Shown here: piece after piece, positions 50,540 through 61,240 of the stretch
How the letters are laid out: every line of letters starts with the position of its first letter
Numbering within the stretch: the stretch's first letter is position 1
Assembly: GCF_029227915.1 (NCBI RefSeq)
Contig: NC_079886.1
Location: 2,790,001 to 2,854,000, forward strand
Source of the DNA: Hydractinia symbiolongicarpus
Lineage: Eukaryota > Cnidaria > Hydrozoa > Anthoathecata > Hydractiniidae
Direction of reading: 5' to 3'
DNA length: 64,000 nt
Position numbers and translations under genes: made by a program
Notes under the pieces: model-generated
What the model was told of the DNA's origin: nothing
The model's input: only the letters and a program-made list of their open reading frames with translations
The model's database searches: none

Positions 50540-53500
50540 ATGAGACTTGCAGTTTTCAAAAATGTTTTCATTTTTGATAAGACGCTGAATAAAAGAAGTT
50601 TAATCGCCGGCAAACGAAAACCCGCTTTTTCCCGTAAACCCCTTACTCAGCCCGTGTAGTCAAAAGTATACAAAGAAAGTACCCTGTGAATAAACTCATT
50701 TTAAGAACGATTTTTTAAATTATTTTTTCACCACTAAAACGCATGAGACTTGTAGTTTTCAAAAATGTTTTTATTTTTGATGAGACGCCGAATGAAAGCA
50801 GTTTAATCGCCAACAACTGAAAACCCGTTTTCCCGTAAATCCATGGATCGGCCCGTATAGTTGAATGTATACAAAGAAAGTACCCTGTGAATAAACTCAT
50901 TTTTAGAACGATTTTTTAAATTATTTTTTCACCACTAAAACGCATGAGACTTGTAGTTTTCAAAAATGTTTTCATTTTTGAGAAGACGCTGAATAAAAGA
51001 AGTTTAATCGCCGGAAAACGAAAACCCGCGATTTCCCGTAAATCCCGTACTCGGCCCGTATAGTCAAAAGTATACAAAGAAAGTACTCAGGGAGTAAACT
51101 CATTTCCCGAACGATATTTCAAATTATTTTTTCACCACTAAAACGCATGAGACTTGTAGTTTTCAAAAATGTTTTCATTTTTGATGAGACGCTGAATAAA
51201 AGAAGTTTAATCGCCGGCAAACGAAAACCCGCGATTTCCCGTAAATCCCGTACTCGGCCCGTATAGTAAAAAGTACACAAAAAAAGTACCCAGGGAGTAA
51301 ACTGATTTCCCGAATGATTTTTTAAATTATTTTTTCACCACTAAAACGCATGAGACTTGTAGTTTTCGAAAATGTTTTCATTTTTGATGAGACGCTGAAT
51401 GAAGGAAGTTTAATCGCCGGGGAAGAAAACACCGCGATTTCCCGTAAATCACGGACTCGACCCGTAAAGTCAAAAGTATAAAAAGAAAGTACCCTGTGAG
51501 TAAACTCATTTTCAGAACGATTTTTTAAATTATTTTTCCACCACTAAAACGCATGAGACTTGCAGTTTTCAAAAATGTTTTCGTTTTTGATAAGACGCTG
51601 AATAAAAGAAGTTTAATGGCCGGCAAACGAAAACCCGCAATTTCCCGTAAATCCCGTACTCAGCCCGTATAGTAAAAAGTACACAAAAAAAGTACCCAGG
51701 GAGTAAACTGATTTCCCGAATGATTTTTTAAATTATTTTTTCACCACTAAAACGCATGAGACTTGCAGTTTTCAAAAATGTTTTCATTTTTGATAAGACG
51801 CTGAATAAAAGAAGTTTAATCGCCGGCAAACGAAAACCCGTGATTTCCTGTAAATCCCGGGCTGGCGCCTATAGTCGAATGTATACAAAGAAAGTACCCT
51901 GTGAGTAAACTCATTTTCAGAACGATTTTTTAAATTATTTTTCCACCACTGAAACGCATGAGACTTGTAGTTTTCAAAAATGTTTTCATTTTTGATAAGA
52001 CGCTGTATAAAAGAAGTTTAATCGCCGGCAAACGAAAACCCGCAATTTCCCGTAAATCCGGTACTCGACCCGTATAGTCAAAAGTATACAAAGAAAGTAC
52101 CCAGGGAGTAAACTCATTTCCCGAACGATTTTTTAAATTATTTTTTCACCACTAAAACGCATGAGACTTGCAGTTTTTAAAAATGTTTTCATTTCTGATA
52201 AGACGCTGAATAAAAGAAGTTTAATCGCCGGCAAACGAAAACCCGCGATTCCCCGTAAATCCGGTACTCGGCCCGTATAGTCAAAAGTATACAAATAAAG
52301 TACTCAATGAGTAAACTCATTTCCCGAACGATTTTTTAAATTATTTTTTCACCACTAAAACGCATGAGACTTGCAGTTTTCAAAAATGTTTTCATTTTTG
52401 ATGAGACGCTAAATAAAAGAAGTTTAATCGCCGGCAAACCAAAACCCGCTTTTTCCCGTAAACCCCTTACTCGGCCCGTGTAGTCAAAAGTATACAAAGA
52501 AAGTACCCTGTGAATAAACTCATTTTAAGAACGATTTTTTAAATTATTTTTTCACCACTAAAACGCATGAGACTTGTAGTTTTCAAAAATGTTTTTATTT
52601 TTGATGAGACGCCGAATGAAAGCAGTTTAATCGCCAACAACTGAAAACCCGTTTTCCCGTAAATCCATGGATCGGCCCGTATAGTTGAATGTATACAAAG
52701 AAAGTACCCTGTGAATAAACTCATTTTTAGAACGATTTTTTAAATTATTTTTTCACCACTAAAACGCATGAGACTTGTAGTTTTCAAAAATGTTTTCATT
52801 TTTGAGAAGACGCTGAATAAAAGAAGTTTAATCGCCGGAAAACGAAAACCCGCGATTTCCCGTAAATCCCGTACTCGGCCCGTATAGTCAAAAGTATACA
52901 AAGAAAGTACTCAGGGAGTAAACTCATTTCCCGAACGATATTTCAAATTATTTTTTCACCACTAAAACGCATGAGACTTGTAGTTTTCAAAAATGTTTTC
53001 ATTTTTGATGAGACGCTGAATAAAAGAAGTTTAATCGCCGGCAAACGAAAACCCGCGATTTCCCGTAAATCCCATACTCGGCCCGTATAGTAAAAAGTAC
53101 ACAAAAAAAGTACCCAGGGAGTAAACTGATTTCCCGAATGATTTTTTAAATTATTTTTTCACCACTAAAACGCATGAGACTTGCAGTTTTCAAAAATGTT
53201 TTCATTTTTGATAAGACGCTGAATAAAAGAAGTTTAATCGCCGGCAAACGAAAACCCGCTTTTTCCCGTAAACCCCTTACTCAGCCCGTGTAGTCAAAAG
53301 TATACAAAGAAAGTACCCTGTGAATAAACTCATTTTAAGAACGATTTTTTAAATTATTTTTTCACCACTAAAACGCATGAGACTTGTAGTTTTCAAAAAT
53401 GTTTTTATTTTTGATGAGACGCCGAATGAAAGCAGTTTAATCGCCAACAACTGAAAACCCGTTTTCCCGTAAATCCATGGATCGGCCCGTATAGTTGAAT

Positions 53501-54000
53501 GTATACAAAGAAAGTACCCTGTGAATAAACTCATTTTTAGAACGATTTTTTAAATTATTTTTTCACCACTAAAACGCATGAGACTTGTAGTTTTCAAAAA
53601 TGTTTTCATTTTTGAGAAGACGCTGAATAAAAGAAGTTTAATCGCCGGAAAACGAAAACCCGCGATTTCCCGTAAATCCCGTACTCGGCCCGTATAGTCA
53701 AAAGTATACAAAGAAAGTACTCAGGGAGTAAACTCATTTCCCGAACGATATTTCAAATTATTTTTTCACCACTAAAACGCATGAGACTTGTAGTTTTCAA
53801 AAATGTTTTCATTTTTGATGAGACGCTGAATAAAAGAAGTTTAATCGCCGGCAAACGAAAACCCGCGATTTCCCGTAAATCCCGTACTCGGCCCGTATAG
53901 TAAAAAGTACACAAAAAAAGTACCCAGGGAGTAAACTGATTTCCCGAATGATTTTTTAAATTATTTTTTCACCACTAAAACGCATGAGACTTGTAGTTTT
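50540..54000 (-). repeat. nested 9- and 4-monomer duplications (1,824 and 810 bp)
   Basis: The monomer with TCGCCAACAACTGAAAACCCG and CCATGGATCGG occurs at 50,715-50,900, 52,539-52,724 and 53,349-53,534. The spacings are 1,824 and 810 bp. The flanking GTAAACCCCTTACTC and GAGAAGACGCTG monomers travel with it. The first and third copies share CTCAGCCCGTG, whereas the second has CTCGGCCCGTG, so exchange joined the outer copies more recently. Confidence 0.8.
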
Positions 54001-56381
54001 CGAAAATGTTTTCATTTTTGATGAGACGCTGAATGAAGGAAGTTTAATCGCCGGGGAAGAAAACACCGCGATTTCCCGTAAATCACGGACTCGACCCGTA
54101 AAGTCAAAAGTATAAAAAGAAAGTACCCTGTGAGTAAACTCATTTTCAGAACGATTTTTTAAATTATTTTTCCACCACTAAAACGCATGAGACTTGCAGT
54201 TTTCAAAAATGTTTTCGTTTTTGATAAGACGCTGAATAAAAGAAGTTTAATGGCCGGCAAACGAAAACCCGCAATTTCCCGTAAATCCCGTACTCAGCCC
54301 GTATAGTAAAAAGTACACAAAAAAAGTACCCAGGGAGTAAACTGATTTCCCGAATGATTTTTTAAATTATTTTTTCACCACTAAAACGCATGAGACTTGC
54401 AGTTTTCAAAAATGTTTTCATTTTTGATAAGACGCTGAATAAAAGAAGTTTAATCGCCGGCAAACGAAAACCCGTGATTTCCTGTAAATCCCGGGCTGGC
54501 GCCTATAGTCGAATGTATACAAAGAAAGTACCCTGTGAGTAAACTCATTTCCAGAACGATTTTGCAAATTATTTTTTCACCACTAAAACGCATGAGACTT
54601 GTAGTTTTCAAAAATGTTTTCATTTTTGATGAGACGCTGAATGAAGGAAGTTTAATCGCCGGGGAAGAAAACACCGCGATTTCCCGTAAATCACGGACTC
54701 GACCCGTAAAGTCAAAAGTATAAAAAGAAAGTACCCTGTGAGTAAACTCATTTTCAGAACGAGTTTTTAAATTATTTTTTCACCACTGAAACGCATGAGA
54801 CTTGTAGTTTTCAAAAATGTTTTCATTTTTGATAAGACGCTGTATAAAAGAAGTTTAATCGCCGGCAAACGAAAACCCGCAATTTCCCGTAAATCCGGTA
54901 CTCGACCCGTATAGTCAAAAGTATACAAAGAAAGTACCCAGGGAGTAAACTCATTTCCCGAACGATTTTTTAAATTATTTTTTTACCACTAAAACGCATG
55001 AGACTTGTAGTTTTCAAAAATGTTTTTATTTTTGATGAGACGCCGAATGAAAGCAGTTTAATCGCCAACAACTGAAAACCCGTTTTCCCGTAAATCCATG
55101 GATCGGCCCGTATAGTTGAATGTATACAAAGAAAGTACCCTGTGAATAAACTCATTTTTAGAACGATTTTTTAAATTATTTTTTCACCACTAAAACGCAT
55201 GAGACTTGTAGTTTTCAAAAATGTTTTCATTTTTGAGAAGACGCTGAATAAAAGAAGTTTAATCGCCGGAAAACGAAAACCCGCGATTTCCCGTAAATCC
55301 CGTACTCGGCCCGTATAGTCAAAAGTATACAAAGAAAGTACTCAGGGAGTAAACTCATTTCCCGAACGATATTTCAAATTATTTTTTCACCACTAAAACG
55401 CATGAGACTTGTAGTTTTCAAAAATGTTTTCATTTTTGATGAGACGCTGAATAAAAGAAGTTTAATCGCCGGCAAACGAAAACCCGCGATTTCCCGTAAA
55501 TCCCGTACTCGGCCCGTATAGTAAAAAGTACACAAAAAAAGTACCCAGGGAGTAAACTGATTTCCCGAATGATTTTTTAAATTATTTTTTCACCACTAAA
55601 ACGCATGAGACTTGTAGTTTTCGAAAATGTTTTCATTTTTGATGAGACGCTGAATGAAGGAAGTTTAATCGCCGGGGAAGAAAACACCGCGATTTCCCGT
55701 AAATCACGGACTCGACCCGTAAAGTCAAAAGTATAAAAAGAAAGTACCCTGTGAGTAAACTCATTTTCAGAACGATTTTTTAAATTATTTTTCCACCACT
55801 AAAACGCATGAGACTTGCAGTTTTCAAAAATGTTTTCGTTTTTGATAAGACGCTGAATAAAAGAAGTTTAATGGCCGGCAAACGAAAACCCGCAATTTCC
55901 CGTAAATCCCGTACTCAGCCCGTATAGTAAAAAGTACACAAAAAAAGTACCCAGGGAGTAAACTGATTTCCCGAATGATTTTTTAAATTATTTTTTCACC
56001 ACTAAAACGCATGAGACTTGCAGTTTTCAAAAATGTTTTCATTTTTGATAAGACGCTGAATAAAAGAAGTTTAATCGCCGGCAAACGAAAACCCGTGATT
56101 TCCTGTAAATCCCGGGCTGGCGCCTATAGTCGAATGTATACAAAGAAAGTACCCTGTGAGTAAACTCATTTCCAGAACGATTTTGCAAATTATTTTTTCA
56201 CCACTAAAACGCATGAGACTTGTAGTTTTCAAAAATGTTTTCATTTTTGATGAGACGCTGAATGAAGGAAGTTTAATCGCCGGGGAAGAAAACACCGCGA
56301 TTTCCCGTAAATCACGGACTCGACCCGTAAAGTCAAAAGTATAAAAAGAAAGTACCCTGTGAGTAAACTCATTTTCAGAAC
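53345..56381 (-). repeat. 8-monomer duplication, period 1,621 bp
   Basis: Segments of about 53,345-54,760 and 54,966-56,381 match at exactly 1,621 bp (53,349/54,970, 54,450/56,071, 54,535/56,156). They include the TTTTCGAAAATG, GGGGAAGAAAACACCG and GGCGCCTATAGTCG variants. Divergence starts at AACGAGTTTTTAAATT (54,760) versus AACGATTTTTTAAATT. Confidence 0.83.
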
Positions 56382-57639
56382 GATTTTTTAAATTATTTTT
56401 TCACCACTAAAACGCATGAGACTTGCACTTTTCAAAAATGTTTTCGTTTTTGATAAGACGCTGAATAAAAGAAGTTTAATGGCCGGCAAACGAAAACCCG
56501 CGATTTCCCGTAAATCCCGTACTCAGCCCGTATAGTAAAAAGTGCACAAAAAAAGTACCCAGGGAGTGAACTGATTTCCCGAATGATTTTTTAAATTATT
56601 TTTTCACCACTAAAACGCATGAGACTTGCAGTTTTCAAAAATGTTTTCATTTTTGATAAGACGCTGAATAAAAGAAGTTTAATCGCCGGCAAACGAAAAC
56701 CTGCGATTTCCTGTAAATCCCGGGCTGGCCCCTATAGTCGAATGTATACAAAGAAAGTACCCTGTGAGTAAACTCATTTTCAGAACGAGTTTTTAAATTA
56801 TTTTTTCACCACTGAAACGCATGAGACTTGTAGTTTTCAAAAATGTTTTCATTTTTGATAAGACGCTGTATAAAAGAAGTTTAATCGCCGGCAAACGAAA
56901 ACCCGCAATTTCCCGTAAATCCGGTACTCGACCCGTATAGTCAAAAGTATACAAAGAAAGTACCCAGGGAGTAAACTCATTTCCCGAACGATTTTTTAAA
57001 TTATTTTTTTACCACTAAAACGCATGAGACTTGCAGTTTTCAAAAATGTTTTCATTTCTGATAAGACGCTGAATAAAAGAAGTTTAATCGCCGGCAAACG
57101 AAAACCCGCGATTCCCCGTAAATCCGGTACTCGGCCCGTATAGTCAAAAGTATACAAATAAAGTACTCAATGAGTAAACTCATTTCCCGAACGATTTTTT
57201 AAATTATTTTTTCACCACTAAAACGCATGAGACTTGTAGTTTTCAAAAATGTTTTCATTTTTGATGAGACGCTTAATAAAAGAAGTTTAATCGCCGGCAA
57301 ACGAAAACCCGCTTTTTCCCGTAAATCCCGTACTCGGCCCGTGTAGTCAAAAGTATACAAAGAAAGTACCCTGTGAATAAACTCATTTTAAGAACGATTT
57401 TTTAAATTATTTTTTCACCACTAAAACGCATGAGACTTGTAGTTTTCAAAAATGTTTTTATTTTTGATGAGACGCCGAATGAAAGCAGTTTAATCGCCAA
57501 CAACTGAAAACCCGTTTTCCCGTAAATCCCTGGCTCGGCCCGTATAGTTGAATGTATACAAAGAAAGTACCCTGTGAATAAACTCATTTTTAGAACGATT
57601 TTTTAAATTATTTTTTCACCACTAAAACGCATGGGACTT

Positions 57640-60420
57640 GTAGTTTTCAAAAATGTTTTCATTTTTGAGAAGACGCTGAATAAAAGAAGTTTAATCGCCG
57701 GAAAACGATAACCCGCGATTTCCCGTAAATCCCGTACTCGGCCCGTATAGTCAAAAGTATACAAAGAAAGTACTCAGGGAGTAAACTCATTTCCCGAACG
57801 ATATTTCAAATTATTTTTTCACCACTAAAACGCATGAGACTTGTAGTTTTCAAAAATGTTTTCATTTTTGATAAGACGCTGAATAAAAGAAGTTTAATCG
57901 CCGGCAAACGAAAACCCGCGATTTCCCGTAAATCCCGTACTCGGCCCGTATAGTAAAAAGTACACAAAAAAAGTACCCAGGGAGTAAACTGATTTCCCGA
58001 ATGATTTTTTAAATTATTTTTTCACCACTAAAACGCATGAGACTTGTAATTTTCAAAAATGTTTTCATTTTTGATGAGACGCTGAATAAAAGAAGTTTAA
58101 CCGCCGGCAAACGAAAACCCGCGATTTCCTGGAAATCCCGGGCTGGCCCCTATAGTCGAATGTATACAAAGAAAGTACCCTGTGAGTAAACTCATTTTCA
58201 GAACGATTTTTTAAATTATTTTTCCACCACTGAAACGCATGAGACTTGTAGTTTTCAAAAATGTTTTCATTTTTGATAAGACGCTGTATAAAAGACGTTT
58301 AATCGCCGGCAAACGAAAACCCGCAATTTCCCGTAAATCCGGTACTCGACCCGTATAGTCAAAAGTATACAAAGAAAGTACCCAGGGAGTAAACTCATTT
58401 CCCGAACGAATTTTTAAATTATTTCTTCACCATTAAAACGCATGAGATTTGTAGTTTTCAAAAGTGTATCCATTTTTGTTGAGACGCTGAATAAAAGAAG
58501 TTTAATCGCCAGCAAACGAAAACCCGCGATTTCCCGTACATCCCGGGCTTGGCCCGTATAGTCGAATGTATATAAAGAAAGTACCCTGTGAGTAAAATCA
58601 TTTCCAGAACGATTTTGCAAATTATTTTTTCACCACTAAAACGCATGAGACTTGTAGTTTTCAAAAATGTTTTCATTTTTGATGAGACGCTGAATGAAGG
58701 AAGTTTAATCGCCGGGGAAGAAAACACCGCGATTTCCCGTAAATCACGGACTCGACCCGTAAATTCAAAAGTACAAAAAGAAAGTACCCTGTGAGTAAAC
58801 TCATTTTCAGAACGATTTTTTAAATTATTTTTTCACAACTAAAACGCATGAGACTTGCAGTTTTCAAAAATGTTTTCGTTTTTGATAAGACGCTGAATAA
58901 AAGAAGTTTAATGGCCGGCAAACGATAACCTGCGATTTCCCGTAAATCCCGTACTCGGCCCGTATAGTAAAAAGTACACAAAAAAAGTACCCAGGGAGTA
59001 AACTGATTTCCCGAATGATTTTTTAAATTATTTTTTCACCACTAAAACGCATGAGACTTGTAGTTTTCAAAAATGTTTTCATTTTTGAGAAGACGCTGAA
59101 TAAAAGAAGTTTAATCGCCGGAAAACGTTAACCCGCGATTTCCCGTAAATCCCGTACTCGGCCCGTATAGTCAAAAGTATACAAAGAAAGTACTCAGGGA
59201 GTAAACTCATTTCCCGAACGATATTTCAAATTATTTTTTCACCACTAAAACGCATGAGACTTGTAGTTTTCAAAAATGTTTTCATTTTTGATAAGACGCT
59301 GAATAAAAGAAGTTTAATCGCCGGCAAACGAAAACCCGCGATTTCCCGTAAATCCCGTACTCGGCCCGTATAGTAAAAAGTACACAAAAAAAGTACCCAG
59401 GGAGTAAACTGATTTCCCGAATGATTTTTTAAATTATTTTTTCACCACTAAAACGCATGAGACTTGTAATTTTCAAAAATGTTTTCATTTTTGATGAAAC
59501 GCTGAATAAAAGAAGTTTAACCGCCGGCAAACGAAAACCCGCGATTTCCTGTAAATCCCGGGCTGGCCCCTATAGTCGAATGTATACAAAGAAAGTACCC
59601 TGTGAGTAAACTCATTTTCAGAACGATTTTTTAAATTATTTTTCCACCACTGAAACGCATGAGACTTGTAGTTTTCAAAAATGTTTTCATTTTTGATAAG
59701 ACGCTGTATAAAAGACGTTTAATCGCCGGCAAACGAAAACCCGCAATTTCCCGTAAATCCGGTACTCGACCCGTATAGTCAAAAGTAAACAAAGAAAGTA
59801 CCCAGGGAGTAAACTCATTTCCCGAACGAATTTTTAAATTATTTCTTCACCATTAAAACGCATGAGATTTGTAGTTTTCAAAAGTGTATCCATTTTTGTT
59901 GAGACGCTGAATAAAAGAAGTTTAATCGCCAGCAAACGAAAACCCGCGATTTCCCGTACATCCCGGGCTTGGCCCGTATAGTCGAATGTATATAAAGAAA
60001 GTACCCTGTGAGTAAACTCATTTTCAGAAGGATTTTTTAAATTATTTTTTCACCACTAAAACGCATGAGACTTGTAGTTTTCAAAAATGTTTTCATTTTT
60101 GATGAGACGCTGAATGAAGGAAGTTTAATCGCCGGGGAAGAAAACACCGCGATTTCCCGTAAATCACGGACTCGACCCGTAAATTCAAAAGTACAAAAAG
60201 AAAGTACCCTGTGAGTAAACTCATTTTCAGAAGGATTTTTTAAATTATTTTTTCACCACTAAAACGCATGAGACTTGCAGTTTTCAAAAATGTTTTCGTT
60301 TTTGATAAGACGCTGAATAAAAGAAGTTTAATGGCCGGCAAACGATAACCTGCGATTTCCCGTAAATCCCGTACTCGGCCCGTATAGTAAAAAGTACACA
60401 GAAAAAGTAACCAAGGAGTA
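57640..60420 (-). repeat. 7-monomer duplication, period 1,420 bp
   Basis: CCCGAACGAATTTTTAAATT occurs at 58,401 and 59,821. The GAGAAGACGCTG monomer with an altered GGAAAACGNTAACCCG core occurs at 57,666 and 59,086. The insertion of this one unit explains why the offset to the paralogous block at 41-42 kb changes by 1,420 bp across it. Confidence 0.8.
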
Positions 60421-61225
60421 AAGTGATTTCCCGAATGATTTTTTAAATAAATTTTTTCACCACTAAAACGCATGAGACTTGCAGTTTTCAAAAATGTTTT
60501 CATTTTTGATGAGACGCTGAATAAAAGAAGTTTAATCGCCGGCAAACGAAAACCCGCGATTTCCTGTAAATCCCGGGCCGGCCCCTATAGTCGAATGTAT
60601 ACAAAGAAAGTACCCTGTGAGTAAACTCATTTTCAGAACGATTTTTTAAATTTTTTTCCCACCACTGAAACGCATGAGACTTGTAGTTTTCAAAAATGTT
60701 TTCATTTTTGATAAGACGCTGTATAAAAGAAGTTTAATCGCCGGCAAACGAAAACCCGCAATTTCCCGTAAATCCTGTACTCGACCCGTATAGTCAAAAG
60801 TATACAAAGAAAGTACCCAGGGAGTAAACTCATTTCCCGAACGATTTTTTAAATTATTTTTTCACCATTAAAACGCATGAGATTTGTAGTTTTCAAAAGT
60901 GTATCCATTTTTGATGAGACGCTGAATAAAAGAAGTTTAATCGCCAGCAAACGAGAACCCGCGATTTCCCGTAAATCCCGGGCTTGGCCCGTATAGTGGA
61001 ATGTATATAAAGAAAGTACCCTGTGAGCAAACTCATTTCCAGAACGATTTTTTTAAATTATTTTTCACCACTAAAACGCATGAGACTTGTAGTTTTCAAA
61101 AATGTTTTCATTTTTGATGAGACGCTGAATGAAGGAAGTTTAATCGCCGGGAAAGAAAAGCTCGCGATTTCCCGTAAATCCCGGACTCGACCCGTATAGT
61201 CAAAAGTATAAAAAGAAAGTACCCT

Positions 61226-61240
61226 GTGAGTAAACTCATT
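61226..61240 (-). other. empty paralogue of the retrotransposon insertion site
   Basis: GTGAGTAAACTCATT is uninterrupted here. The flanks match those of the insertion better than the other copies I compared. To the left are GGGAAAGAAAAGC and ATTTTTTTAAATT; to the right are GGCAAAAGAAAACCCGTG, AGTCTAAAGTATAC and AGCATGAGAATTG. The offset to the occupied copy is 18,485 on the left and 16,622 on the right. The difference of 1,863 equals the element plus the 5-bp duplication. Confidence 0.82.
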